The notes under the pieces are model-generated. The model searched no databases, was not told the DNA's origin, and saw only the letters and a list, made by a program, of their open reading frames with translations. Source: Pseudomonadota bacterium (GTDB lineage Bacteria > Desulfobacterota > Desulfobacteria > Desulfobacterales > Desulfobacteraceae). From it: 64,000 nucleotides of DNA. Positions 42,964 to 52,688 of this stretch are shown here, one piece after another; position 1 is the stretch's first letter, and each line of letters opens with the position of its first letter. The position numbers and the translations under genes are program-made. The DNA lies in the NCBI GenBank assembly GCA_018821535.1, contig JAHJLV010000036.1, positions 52,288-116,287 on the forward strand, in the 5' to 3' direction.

Positions 42964-45756
42964 ATGGATTATAAAAACACTTTAAATTTGCCTTCAACGC
43001 AATTTGCCATGAAGGCCAATCTTCCCCAGAAAGAACCCCAGATGATGAAAGAATGGGAAGAAAAAAATATTTATAAAAAATTAAGAGAACAGTCCAAGGG
43101 AAAACCTGATTTTATTCTTCATGACGGCCCTCCGTATGCAAACGGTAATCTGCATATGGGCCATGCCATCAATAAAATTTTAAAGGATGTTATCATCCGG
43201 TCAAAACAGATGTCCGGATTTAATGCACCCTATGTTCCGGGCTGGGATTGCCACGGACTGCCCATTGAACACAATGTGGATAAAAAACTGGGCCAGAAGA
43301 AAAAAGAAATGACCGAGGTTCAGATCCGAAGAGAATGCCGTACATATGCCCAGAAATTTGTAGATATCCAGAAAGAAGAATTCAAGCGCTTTGGTGTGGC
43401 AGGCGAGTGGGATGAGCCTTATCTGACAATGAATTATCCCTATGAGGCCAGAATTGCAAAAGAATGCGGTGAATTTGCCTTGTCCGGTGATATGTTTTTA
43501 GGCAAAAAACCCATTTACTGGTGCTGTGATTGTAAAACCGCACTGGCAGAAGCTGAAATTGAATATGAAAATCATACCTCACCCTCTATTTTTGTAAAAT
43601 TTCCGTTAATTGATGATGTGTCAGATATTCTGCCCGGAATCGATCAGGATATTTTTGTGGTGATCTGGACCACAACGCCCTGGACAATTCCTGCCAATTT
43701 AGGGGTGTGTCTCCATCCTGATTTTATGTATGCAGCGGTTCAGACCGATAAAGGCGTGCTGATTCTGGCAAAAGACATGATTGAACAGGTGATGAAGACC
43801 TTAGGGATAGAAAAGTATTCCATCATTCAGGACATTGCCTCTAAGGATCTTGAAAACAAAAAATGCAAACATCCCATTTATGACAGAGATTCCTTGATCA
43901 TTTTAGGGAATCATGTGACGCTTGAAGCAGGTACCGGCTGTGTTCATACAGCGCCAGGACATGGCGCGGATGACCATATTGTCGGTAAAAAATACGGACT
44001 GGACTGCTATTGCCCTGTGGAAGACAACGGTGTTTTTTCAAACGATGTGGCGCATTTTGCAGGAAAATTTATTTTTAAAGCAAATGTTGAAATCAATGAA
44101 AAGCTGGACAGTCTGGGCCTGTTGTTGAAAAATGAAAATCTGTCCCATTCTTATCCCCATTGCTGGCGGTGTAAAAAACCCGTGATTTACCGGGCAACCC
44201 CGCAATGGTTTATTTCCATGGACAACATGGGCTTAAGGGATAAAAGTCTGGAAGAAATCAACACGGTACAGTGGATACCGTCCTGGGGCAGGGAGCGCAT
44301 TTATGCCATGATTGAAAACCGTCCGGACTGGTGTCTGTCCCGTCAGCGCTCCTGGGGCGTTCCCATCCCGGTATTTCACTGCAAAAACTGTAAACATGTG
44401 TATGTGACACGAGAATCCGTGGACAAGATTCATCAGTTGTTCACGGAGCATTCTTCAGATATCTGGTTTGAAAAGGATGCCGGATTTTTAATGCCTGAAG
44501 GTGCCGTATGTGAAAAATGCGGTTCAGATCAGTTTTCCAAAGATCATAATATTCTTGATGTATGGTTTGATTCCGGCGTAAGCCATGCGGCGGTGCTCGA
44601 AGAGCGCGAAGGGTTGAAGCGTCCTGCTGATCTTTATCTGGAAGGCAGCGATCAGCACAGAGGCTGGTTTCATTCTTCTTTGCTCACGGCTGTCGGTCGA
44701 ACAGGCAAAGCACCCTATAAGGCAGTTTTAACCCATGGATTTGTGGTGGATGAACATGGCCGGAAAATGTCCAAGTCTCTTGGTAATGGGGTAGAGCCTG
44801 ATTCAGTGATCAACAAATTCGGGGCCGATGTTCTGAGGCTGTGGGCTGCATCTTCAGATTATAAATCAGATATCAGTATATCCAATAATATTATTGCCCA
44901 GTTGTCCGATGCATACCGGCGGATTCGAAATACCTGCAGGTTTATTCTGGGTAATTTTGAGGATTTTGATATTGCCAAAGATATGCGTCCGATCAAAGAC
45001 ATGTCCGAGCTGGATCGTTTTATTCTGCACCGTCTTCACCGTGTGGTCAAAATTTGTCTGGCATCCTATGATAAATATGAATTTCACACCATTTATCATA
45101 CCTTGCATACGTTTTGCGTGGTGGATCTGTCTTCTTTTTATCTGGATATTATCAAGGACCGGTTGTATACCCTTCCTGTCTCATCATCTTCACGCAGGGA
45201 TGCGCAGACTGTAATGTTTTTTATTCTGGATGCGCTTGTCAAAATTATGGCACCGATTCTGCCGTTCACAGCAGATGAAATTTATACCCATATGCCGGTG
45301 TGGAAGGATAAAAAAGAAAGTGTCCATCTGGAAAACATGGTTCAGCTTGATGATGAATGGAAAAACGATGCACTTTCGCAAAAATGGGAAAACATCCGGG
45401 AGCTGAGATCAGAAGTGACAAAGGCGTTGGAAGAAGCCAGAAAATTAAAGCTTATCGGTCATCCGCTGGATGCCGCTGTCCAGATTCAGTTGCCTGAAGG
45501 GGCTCTTAAAACCATCATTGAAAATCTGACAGAGCAATTAAATGATATTTTTATCGTTTCAAGTGCTGTTGTCATAGACGCTCTTGATGACACCGCCTAT
45601 CAGGCAAAAGAAATTGAAGGGGTGTTCATCAAGATTACAAAAGCAGACGGTGAAAAATGTCAGCGATGCTGGCGGTTTGACACGACCACTGGCAAAAATA
45701 CCCGGTATGAAACCACCTGCGACAGGTGTTCACAGGCCCTTGACCAGATTTTATAA
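42964..45756 (+). CDS. ileS: Isoleucyl-tRNA synthetase
   Basis: A 930-residue class I synthetase: HMGH motif ([13 protein letters not shown], about residue 60), editing domain (about 200-400, [11 protein letters not shown]), KMSKS motif ([14 protein letters not shown], near 600) and a C-terminal zinc finger CQRC...CDRC. It charges tRNA-Ile and hydrolyses Val-tRNA. This is the bacterial type with the C-terminal finger. It heads an operon with lspA (about 15 nt on), lgt, holA and pyk. ileS-lspA adjacency is common in proteobacteria. Confidence 0.97.
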   Translation: MDYKNTLNLPSTQFAMKANLPQKEPQMMKEWEEKNIYKKLREQSKGKPDFILHDGPPYANGNLHMGHAINKILKDVIIRSKQMSGFNAPYVPGWDCHGLPIEHNVDKKLGQKKKEMTEVQIRRECRTYAQKFVDIQKEEFKRFGVAGEWDEPYLTMNYPYEARIAKECGEFALSGDMFLGKKPIYWCCDCKTALAEAEIEYENHTSPSIFVKFPLIDDVSDILPGIDQDIFVVIWTTTPWTIPANLGVCLHPDFMYAAVQTDKGVLILAKDMIEQVMKTLGIEKYSIIQDIASKDLENKKCKHPIYDRDSLIILGNHVTLEAGTGCVHTAPGHGADDHIVGKKYGLDCYCPVEDNGVFSNDVAHFAGKFIFKANVEINEKLDSLGLLLKNENLSHSYPHCWRCKKPVIYRATPQWFISMDNMGLRDKSLEEINTVQWIPSWGRERIYAMIENRPDWCLSRQRSWGVPIPVFHCKNCKHVYVTRESVDKIHQLFTEHSSDIWFEKDAGFLMPEGAVCEKCGSDQFSKDHNILDVWFDSGVSHAAVLEEREGLKRPADLYLEGSDQHRGWFHSSLLTAVGRTGKAPYKAVLTHGFVVDEHGRKMSKSLGNGVEPDSVINKFGADVLRLWAASSDYKSDISISNNIIAQLSDAYRRIRNTCRFILGNFEDFDIAKDMRPIKDMSELDRFILHRLHRVVKICLASYDKYEFHTIYHTLHTFCVVDLSSFYLDIIKDRLYTLPVSSSSRRDAQTVMFFILDALVKIMAPILPFTADEIYTHMPVWKDKKESVHLENMVQLDDEWKNDALSQKWENIRELRSEVTKALEEARKLKLIGHPLDAAVQIQLPEGALKTIIENLTEQLNDIFIVSSAVVIDALDDTAYQAKEIEGVFIKITKADGEKCQRCWRFDTTTGKNTRYETTCDRCSQALDQIL

Positions 45757-45771
45757 TCTGTTTGGAATGAT

Positions 45772-46275
45772 GTGACAGAGCAACAGCGAAATATCAAAAT
45801 TACAGCAAGATTTGTCCTGGTCAGCGGAATGGTCATCTTCCTTGACCAGGCCACTAAATTTTTCATTAAAATGAATTTTGCATTATATGAAAGTATTCGC
45901 GTTGTAGATCATTTTTTTAATATCACCTATATTTTGAATCCCGGCGGAGCCTTTGGTTTTTTTGCAGACAGCGCCCCTGAAATCAGAAAATTTATTTTTC
46001 TGTTCATGTCTTCTGTGGTGGCCTTGTTTGTTGTATGGTTCTACACGCGTTGTGCAAAAGACCATGTGTTTTTATCCTATGGTCTGGCCTTGATTTTTGG
46101 CGGGGCAGCGGGAAATCTGATTGACCGGTTCTGTTACGGAAAAGTGATTGATTTTTTGGATTTTTATATCGGATCTGCCCACTGGCCGGCCTTTAACATT
46201 GCAGACAGTGCGATTGTCATCGGCATGGGCATTCTTATTTATCATATTGTATTGAATAAACTGCCGGATTTTTAA
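45772..46275 (+). CDS. lspA: Lipoprotein signal peptidase
   Basis: A 167-residue membrane aspartic protease with four helices. The catalytic pair lies in GGAAGNLIDR and FNIADSAIVIG, and FLDQATKF is typical of the first loop. It removes the signal peptide from lipidated prolipoproteins. The start is GTG 45772; the ATGs just upstream are out of frame or run into a stop. It lies 15 nt after ileS and only 3 nt before lgt, which makes the two lipoprotein-maturation steps adjacent. Confidence 0.95.
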   Translation: MTEQQRNIKITARFVLVSGMVIFLDQATKFFIKMNFALYESIRVVDHFFNITYILNPGGAFGFFADSAPEIRKFIFLFMSSVVALFVVWFYTRCAKDHVFLSYGLALIFGGAAGNLIDRFCYGKVIDFLDFYIGSAHWPAFNIADSAIVIGMGILIYHIVLNKLPDF

Positions 46276-46278
46276 ATC

Positions 46279-47055
46279 ATGTATCCTGTCTTTTTTGAAA
46301 TAGGAAGTTTCACCCTGCATACATACGGGCTGTTTGTCGCCCTTGGACTGCTTGCGGCAATTATGGTTTCTAAAAAACTGGCAGCCTCCCGCAATATTGC
46401 ACCCCAGACTGTTTCAGATCTTTTTTTTGTTATTATGCTGTCTGCTATTTTCGGGGCAAGACTTTTATATGTCGCTATCAATTTAGAGTATTATCAGCAC
46501 AATTTTATTGAAATCTTTAAAATCTGGAATGGCGGGCTTGTCTTTTTCGGGGGGTTTTTAGGTGCGGTGATTGCAGTGGCCGTGTATATCCGGTATCAAA
46601 AAATGGATCTGTGGGTAACTGCCGATGTTCTGGCACCCGGCATTGCACTTGGACACGCCATTGGCAGAATCGGATGTCTGGCTGCCGGCTGCTGCTACGG
46701 CAGACAATGTGATCTGCCGTTTGCCATACAGTTTAATCATCCGGCAACCCTTGCACCCATGGGCATTGACCTTCATCCCACCCAGATTTACATGGTGCTT
46801 TCCAACCTGGTCTTGTTTTCAATTCTTCTTGTCATGATAAAGAGAAACCATTTTAAAGGTCAGATATTCTTGTCCTATATTATTTTGTATGCTCTTTTCA
46901 GGTCTTTTATAGAATTTTTCCGCGGGGATTTCAGAGGTGATTTTCTCTTTGATTTCATATCCTTGTCCCAGGGAATCGGATTGCTGGTTCTGGTTGTTGC
47001 CATAGGTTTTATGATTAAATTAAAAAAAGTATCCTCTTCCAATGACACCCGTTAA
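46279..47055 (+). CDS. lgt: Prolipoprotein diacylglyceryl transferase
   Basis: A 258-residue membrane protein with about seven helices and the Lgt signature HAIGRIGCLAAGCCYG near residues 130-145, plus NPGG-like and FRSFIEFFRGD parts. It moves diacylglyceryl from phosphatidylglycerol to the lipobox cysteine, the step before LspA. It begins 3 nt after lspA. The end overlaps holA by 14 nt. Confidence 0.96.
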   Translation: MYPVFFEIGSFTLHTYGLFVALGLLAAIMVSKKLAASRNIAPQTVSDLFFVIMLSAIFGARLLYVAINLEYYQHNFIEIFKIWNGGLVFFGGFLGAVIAVAVYIRYQKMDLWVTADVLAPGIALGHAIGRIGCLAAGCCYGRQCDLPFAIQFNHPATLAPMGIDLHPTQIYMVLSNLVLFSILLVMIKRNHFKGQIFLSYIILYALFRSFIEFFRGDFRGDFLFDFISLSQGIGLLVLVVAIGFMIKLKKVSSSNDTR

Positions 47056-48289
47056 ACACACTGTACTGGATAAACAGTTAAAGGAATTTAAAAACACACC
47101 TGCGCCTCAATTATTTCTGATTTACGGTGATCCTTTCCTGGTGAAAAACGCCTTTGATGCGGTGCGTTCTTTTCTTCTGAAAGGTGAAAATTCCCAGTTT
47201 GCCCTTGAAACGCTTGAAGGCGGGAGTGTTTCCATGACAGATATTATAGAAGAGCTGAGCACCTATTCTTTTATGGTAAAACAAAAAATTGTGGCTGTTA
47301 AAAACATTCCCTTGTTTCAAACCCGGAATAATCCGGATGAAATCGGTTTTTCATCCGCAGATCATCAGCTGTTTGCCCAGTTTTTGGAAAAGGGCATGCC
47401 CGAAGAGCATTGTCTAATTTTAACCTGCCCAGGTGTTGATAAAAGATTAAAATTTTATAAAACCATCGAAGATAAGGGTCTTGTGATTGATTGCTCGGTA
47501 TCCCAGGGAACACGAAAAGCGGATCTTGACGATCAGAATCAGGTGCTGGGCAATATTGCCGATTCAATCCTGAATTCATCCGGAAAAACCATTATCCCCA
47601 GAGCGTTTAATCTTCTGGTAGAACTGACCGGTTTTAATCCTGAATTATTTTCGCAGAATCTTGAAAAACTGATTACCTATGTTGGAAAAAACACATCCAT
47701 ATCCATTGAGGATGTGACATCTGTCATTGTCCGGGATAAAAAAGATCCTATTTTCAGCCTGACCAACGCATTGATGGATAAAGATATCACAAACAGCATA
47801 TGTTATTTGAATTCTCTTTTGAATGACGGCTTTCATCCTTTGCAGATTTTAAAATCATTTGAAAACCAGATCAGAAAGCTTTTGCTGGTAAAATGCTGTG
47901 TATCTGACATGAACGAGGGCAGGCCCATGGGGTTTGCCAGAATGGGGTTTAATTTATTCAAACAAAACGTATTGCCGGGAATAATAGAGCAGGACAGGCT
48001 AAATACTGAAAAATTTAAAGCATTGGAAGATTTTTTTGAAGAGAAGAAAGCATTTAAAAAAGAAAGTTTTAAAGATCTTTTGCTTGCGCCGAATCCTAAA
48101 AATCCGTATCCTGTCTTTCAGACATTTCTAAAATCAGAAAATTTTTCTTTGTCACTTTTGACTCAGGCACTGGTGTTTATAAGTGATCTGGACTATCAAA
48201 TGAAAACTTCTGCAATTGATGCAAAAACACAAATGGAAAATTTTCTGATTCAATTTTGCAGTAAAGGAGGATTTAATCATGATGCGTAG
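47042..48289 (+). CDS. holA: DNA polymerase III delta subunit
   Basis: A 415-residue protein, longer than E. coli HolA (343), of the clamp-loader delta family: LFLIYGDPFLVKNAFDAV near the N-terminus, a degenerate P-loop, ELSTYSFMVKQKIVAVKNIPLF, and the C-terminal LLNDGFHPLQILKSFENQIRKLLLVK. Delta opens the beta clamp for loading. It overlaps lgt by 14 nt and its 3' end contains the strong ribosome-binding site of pyk. It works with DnaE (26350). Confidence 0.88.
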   Translation: MTPVKHTVLDKQLKEFKNTPAPQLFLIYGDPFLVKNAFDAVRSFLLKGENSQFALETLEGGSVSMTDIIEELSTYSFMVKQKIVAVKNIPLFQTRNNPDEIGFSSADHQLFAQFLEKGMPEEHCLILTCPGVDKRLKFYKTIEDKGLVIDCSVSQGTRKADLDDQNQVLGNIADSILNSSGKTIIPRAFNLLVELTGFNPELFSQNLEKLITYVGKNTSISIEDVTSVIVRDKKDPIFSLTNALMDKDITNSICYLNSLLNDGFHPLQILKSFENQIRKLLLVKCCVSDMNEGRPMGFARMGFNLFKQNVLPGIIEQDRLNTEKFKALEDFFEEKKAFKKESFKDLLLAPNPKNPYPVFQTFLKSENFSLSLLTQALVFISDLDYQMKTSAIDAKTQMENFLIQFCSKGGFNHDA

Positions 48290-49697
48290 GAATACAAAAA
48301 TTGTTGCCACCATATCCAACCTGAACTGTTCTCCTGATTTCATCAAGGGCCTTTTCTGGGCAGGGATAAATGTTGTGCGGCTGAACACTGCTCATATGAA
48401 CCATGACGATGCCCTGCAGGTGATAGAAAACACAAGAAAGGTGTCAGACAAAATCGGGATTCTGCTGGACACCAAGGGTCCTGAAATCCGGACCTGTGAT
48501 ACCAAAATGCCGCTTTCTGTGAAATCCGGGGATACCATCCGGATAAAAGCTGCCCCTAATGAAAAATCTGAAGGGGATATTATTTGTGTTTCCTATGAAA
48601 ATTTTGTTCATGATGTGCCGGTGGGCTCTTCTATTCTTATAGATGACGGCTGTATTGCGCTGGCTGTCATGGAAAAGAATCAGGACTATCTGTTTTGTTA
48701 TGTGGAAAATGACGGGGAAGTAAAGGCCAGAAAAAGTATTAATATTCCTTCTGTTCATGTAAAGCTTCCGGCTTTGAGTGAAAAGGATAAAGGATTTATT
48801 CGTTTTGCAGCAGATCATGATCTTGATTTTATCGCCCATTCCTTTGTCCGAAATGCTGAAGATGTAATTGCAGTTCAAAAAATTTTAGACGAAAAAAACT
48901 CTCCCATCAAAATCATTGCCAAGATTGAAAATGCCCAGGGGGTTGAAAATCTGTCCGAAATTCTGGACCATGCATACGGAATTATGATTGCCCGAGGTGA
49001 TCTGGCTGTAGAGATTCCAACGGAGCAGATTCCGCTGATTCAAAAACAGATTGTAAAAACCTGTGTTGAAAGACGAAAACCTGTTATTGTTGCCACCCAG
49101 ATGCTGCACTCCATGATTGAATCCCCCCGGCCGACCCGGGCGGAGGTTTCAGATGTTGCCAATGCCTGCCTGGATCATGCAGATGCCTTGATGCTTTCCG
49201 GTGAAACTGCCAGTGGAAAATACCCGGAAGTTGCAGTCCAGACCATGGCCAAGATTGCGCGGGAAGTCGAAAGCAAAAAAAGCAGTTTTATTAATGTGCC
49301 ATACACTCTGGAAAACAAGATAACGGCTTATCTTGCCAAATCAGCAGTCAAGGCGAGCCTTCGCTTGAATACCAAAGCTATTGTGGCAGATTCTTTGACC
49401 GGTTCCTCAATTCTTGCACTTGCCGCCTACCGGGGGGACAGCCCTATATTTGCCCAGGTATATGACCGCAGGGTCATGCGGCGATTGTCTCTTTCCTTCG
49501 GGGTAATTGCAGATTATATTGAAATTGATGACAACCCGTTCAAACCCATTAAAAAAGCAATTCTCCGGCTGATTGAAGAAAAACAGATAAAAGCAGAAGA
49601 TCTGATTATTGTTCTGGCGGGCAGCTTTGGCCCGAAACACGGGGCCTCATTTATCGAGGTCAGCACAGCTGGAAATTTTAAGGATAAAACAGACTAG
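48279..49697 (+). CDS. pyk: Pyruvate kinase
   Basis: A 472-residue TIM-barrel kinase. It shows RLNTAHMNHDDA, LDTKGPEIR, IAKIENAQGVENL, MIARGDLAVEIP (active-site loop), ATQMLHSMIESPRPTRAEVSDVANA and GETASGKYPE. It turns phosphoenolpyruvate and ADP into pyruvate and ATP. AAGGAGG (48264-48270) lies 8 nt before ATG 48279; the ATG at 48282 is an equal alternative. It overlaps holA by 11 nt and its last 4 nt overlap convergent lipA. Confidence 0.95.
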   Translation: MMRRNTKIVATISNLNCSPDFIKGLFWAGINVVRLNTAHMNHDDALQVIENTRKVSDKIGILLDTKGPEIRTCDTKMPLSVKSGDTIRIKAAPNEKSEGDIICVSYENFVHDVPVGSSILIDDGCIALAVMEKNQDYLFCYVENDGEVKARKSINIPSVHVKLPALSEKDKGFIRFAADHDLDFIAHSFVRNAEDVIAVQKILDEKNSPIKIIAKIENAQGVENLSEILDHAYGIMIARGDLAVEIPTEQIPLIQKQIVKTCVERRKPVIVATQMLHSMIESPRPTRAEVSDVANACLDHADALMLSGETASGKYPEVAVQTMAKIAREVESKKSSFINVPYTLENKITAYLAKSAVKASLRLNTKAIVADSLTGSSILALAAYRGDSPIFAQVYDRRVMRRLSLSFGVIADYIEIDDNPFKPIKKAILRLIEEKQIKAEDLIIVLAGSFGPKHGASFIEVSTAGNFKDKTD

Positions 49698-50563
49698 GAT
49701 TCAAACAGCGCATTGGCCTGGTATGAGCTCCGGACAAAAGGACCGGCTGCAATCTTCTTGAACCCGATATTTTTTGCCATCTTTTCAAGAATCCTGAATT
49801 CTTCAGGTGAATAATATTTCTGAACGCCAAGATGTGCTCTGGTGGGAGCAAGGTACTGGCCGACAGTCAGAATATCGCACCCCTGATCCTTAATCTGTAA
49901 AAAAGTGTGTTCCAGTTGTTCATGGGTTTCGCCCAGACCCACCATGATACCGGATTTGATCTGAATACAGGAATCCATCTTTCGAGTATTTTTCAATACA
50001 CCAAGACAGCGGTTATAATCTGCCCGGGGTCTGACCTTCGGGTATAAAGATTCAACGGTTTCAATATTGTGATTTAATACGTGGGGCCCTGCAGATAAAA
50101 CCGTTTGCAGAGAAGTGATATCTCCTTTAAAATCCGGAATCAGCACTTCAATACGCGTTTCCGGGGTTTTCTTTTTAATGGCATGGATGGTATCGGCAAA
50201 ATGAAAAGCGCCTCCGTCAATAAGATCATCACGGGTTACCGATGTAATGACCACGTAGTTCAAGCCAAGTTTTTGAACCGTGTCTGCAATTCGAGCAGGT
50301 TCTTTAGAATCAATCAGGTCGGGTACGTCATGAACAATATTGCAGAAATTACAGTTTCGGGTGCAGTGTTTTCCAAGAATCATAAACGTAGCCGTATTTT
50401 TTGAAAAACACTCAAACATATTGGGGCAGTTTGCCTCCTGACAGACCGTGTGAAGATCTGCGCAGGACAGCAGCATTTTGATTTTTTGATAATTTCCCCC
50501 CACAGGAAGACGTTTGGCCAGCCATTTGGGTTTTGGAAGATATGGGGTGGTTTTATGTGTCAT
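49694..50563 (-). CDS. lipA: Lipoyl synthase
   Basis: A 289-residue radical-SAM enzyme with two [4Fe-4S] sites: the auxiliary CX4CX5C set in CQEANCPNMFEC and the SAM set CTRNCNFC, then the RSSY end that ligates the auxiliary cluster. It inserts two sulfurs into octanoyl groups on GcvH and other carriers. The start is ambiguous: ATG 50563 matches the usual family start (PKPKWL); TTG 50584 would overlap lipB by 4 nt. Neither has a clear ribosome-binding site. Last gene of the gcv operon. Confidence 0.93.
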   Translation of the reverse strand: MTHKTTPYLPKPKWLAKRLPVGGNYQKIKMLLSCADLHTVCQEANCPNMFECFSKNTATFMILGKHCTRNCNFCNIVHDVPDLIDSKEPARIADTVQKLGLNYVVITSVTRDDLIDGGAFHFADTIHAIKKKTPETRIEVLIPDFKGDITSLQTVLSAGPHVLNHNIETVESLYPKVRPRADYNRCLGVLKNTRKMDSCIQIKSGIMVGLGETHEQLEHTFLQIKDQGCDILTVGQYLAPTRAHLGVQKYYSPEEFRILEKMAKNIGFKKIAAGPFVRSSYQANALFES

Positions 50564-50580
50564 ATTTTTTAAAATAAAAT

Positions 50581-51252
50581 TCAACTCAAAATTAAACCCA
50601 GTTGCTTTTTTAACAGGTCTTTAATCTGTGGCATAGATATGGTTAAGTGTGTCCGGCGGGTTTTTTCAAGTTCTTTTTTAAGACAGGTCATTGAGATACC
50701 GTTCAAACCGCAGGGATTCATCCAGGAAAACGGTTCCATATCCGGGTTGATATTCAGTGCCATGCCATGAAAACTGATATTTTTTTTTATTCCAAGGCCA
50801 ATGCTCCCAAGCTTGCAGTTATCCACCCAGATCCCATGATTTAAAGAATTTCGAACGGCCTGGATATCAAAATGCATCACCGTTTGTATCAGTGCCTCTT
50901 CAAGGTGATACACAAACTCTTTTACCCCCATTTTCCTTTTTTCAAGGTTGATAACAGGATACACCACAATCTGTCCCGGACAATGATAGGTGATATTGCC
51001 GCCGCGTTTGGTCTGGACCACCTGTATGTTTTTTGACTGAAGATCCTCCTGTGAAATGGCAAGATTTTCAAGCCCTCCATTTTTACCCAGTGTAAACACC
51101 GGAGGATGCTCCACCAGAAAAATATGATCTGCCGTGTCGGGATCATGGAGTTTAGACTCAAGGGCTGATAACTGAATGTCCAGTGCCAGGTTGTACTCCA
51201 GAAGGCCCAGATCCTTGAAAATTATACGATCACGGTTTAGCCTTTCAGACAT
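50581..51252 (-). CDS. lipB: Octanoyl-(acyl-carrier-protein) transferase
   Basis: A 223-residue LipB: HPPVFTLGKNGG, KRGGNITYHCPGQIVVYPV (with the conserved RGG and HGPGQ-like motif, here HCPGQ), KLGSIGLGIKKNISFHGMALNINP with the catalytic Lys-containing part. The active-site cysteine is present in NPCGL near 180. It moves octanoate from ACP to GcvH, the substrate of LipA. It overlaps gcvPB by 16 nt. Confidence 0.93.
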   Translation of the reverse strand: MSERLNRDRIIFKDLGLLEYNLALDIQLSALESKLHDPDTADHIFLVEHPPVFTLGKNGGLENLAISQEDLQSKNIQVVQTKRGGNITYHCPGQIVVYPVINLEKRKMGVKEFVYHLEEALIQTVMHFDIQAVRNSLNHGIWVDNCKLGSIGLGIKKNISFHGMALNINPDMEPFSWMNPCGLNGISMTCLKKELEKTRRTHLTISMPQIKDLLKKQLGLILS

Positions 51253-52688
51253 GGTTTCCTTGCCGCTGTCACTTCATCCAGTCGGCTGACCTTGGCAATA
51301 TGGGGAGCGGATTTCAGCAGTACCGGCGTATCCATAGCTTCCTTGGCAATGGTTTCCAGTGCTTCAATAAACTGGTCAAGGCTGTCTTTTGATTCGGTTT
51401 CCGTGGGTTCGACCATAAATGCGCCCTTTACCACAAGTGGAAAATAAATGGTGGGTGGATGATACCCGTAATCCAGAAGCCGTTTTGCCATATCCAGAGT
51501 GGTAACAGGGAGTTGTTTTTCATCGTTAAATACGCATTCATGCATACAGGGCAGATCATAGGGCAGGTTCAGGGTCTTTTTTAATCGTTCCTTGATATAA
51601 TTGGCATTTAATACAGCAAGTTTGCTGACATCACATAATCCGTGTGCGCCCATTGAAAGAATATAGGAATACGCACGGACAAGAACACCGAAATGGCCGT
51701 AAAAGGTATGCATCCGGCCAATGGTGTCCGGCAGATCACTGATAAATTTATAGGTGTCAGATTCCTTGATGATTCTTGGAACGGGCAGAAATGGTTCCAG
51801 GATTTTGTTAACTGCAACAGGACCTGCACCGGGACCGCCGCCGCCGTGAGGCGTGGAAAATGTTTTATGCAGATTCAGATGAAGCACATCCATGCCGATT
51901 TTACCGGGTTTTACAATCCCCATGATTGCATTCATATTGGCACCGTCTCCATACACAAGGCCACCTTTTGAATGGACAATATCACAGATCTCCCGGACAT
52001 GGGTTTCAAACAGCCCCAGCGTATTTGGATTTGTGATCATGATGCCGGCGGTGTCTTCATCCATGACCGCTTCAATGGCGCAGGGTTCTAAAATGCCGTT
52101 CGGTCCTGAACTGACCTTGACAGAATCATATCCGCAAAGGCTTGCGCTGGCCGGGTTGGTGCCGTGGGCCGTATCCGGAATAATTATTTTGGATCGCTGT
52201 TTTCCATTTTTTTCATGATATCTGTGAATCATGAGCATGCCGGTAAGCTCTCCGTGAGCGCCTGCCGCAGGCTGAACCGTGACTGCATCAAAGCCTGTGA
52301 TTTGCGCCAGAAAAGCTTCAAGAGCATACATTAATTCAAGCGAGCCCTGGGAAAATTGATCGTCACACAACGGATGGGCCTGGGCAAACCCCTTGCGGCC
52401 TGCCTGTACCTCGTTGGTTTTGGGGTTGTATTTCATGGTACATGAACCCAGGGGGTACAGACCTGAATCCACACCATAATTCCATTGGGAAAGGCGGGTA
52501 TAATGTCTGACCACATCCAGTTCTGACAGTTGCGGCAGGTCAGGCGCATCTGCAGTCAAGGCTGTATCCAGAAGCGATTCTTGTACATCAGGTTTGGGAA
52601 GCGATATTGCGCATCTGCCTTTACGGCTTTTTTCCCAGATTTCAGGTTCGTTGAATTTCAAACCGCCGATACCAGGCTGTTCCATCAC
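51237..52688 (-). CDS. gcvPB: Glycine dehydrogenase (decarboxylating) subunit 2
   Basis: A 483-residue PLP protein. The PLP lysine lies in LHLNLHKTFSTPHGGGGPGAGPV, and GGLVYGDGANMNAIMGI and GTNPASASLCGYD are family signatures. The C-terminal half of the P-protein in two-part systems; with subunit 1 it decarboxylates glycine and loads the aminomethyl group on GcvH. GTG 52688 (GGAGG 7 nt upstream) overlaps gcvPA by 4 nt; ATG 52685 is an alternative. It overlaps lipB by 16 nt. Confidence 0.95.
   Translation of the reverse strand: MMEQPGIGGLKFNEPEIWEKSRKGRCAISLPKPDVQESLLDTALTADAPDLPQLSELDVVRHYTRLSQWNYGVDSGLYPLGSCTMKYNPKTNEVQAGRKGFAQAHPLCDDQFSQGSLELMYALEAFLAQITGFDAVTVQPAAGAHGELTGMLMIHRYHEKNGKQRSKIIIPDTAHGTNPASASLCGYDSVKVSSGPNGILEPCAIEAVMDEDTAGIMITNPNTLGLFETHVREICDIVHSKGGLVYGDGANMNAIMGIVKPGKIGMDVLHLNLHKTFSTPHGGGGPGAGPVAVNKILEPFLPVPRIIKESDTYKFISDLPDTIGRMHTFYGHFGVLVRAYSYILSMGAHGLCDVSKLAVLNANYIKERLKKTLNLPYDLPCMHECVFNDEKQLPVTTLDMAKRLLDYGYHPPTIYFPLVVKGAFMVEPTETESKDSLDQFIEALETIAKEAMDTPVLLKSAPHIAKVSRLDEVTAARKPCLKG

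Noticed and set aside
46631..46647. Sigma-54-like promoter string TGGCAC...TTGCA
   Set aside because: The spacer is one base too long and the string lies inside lgt coding sequence; coincidental.
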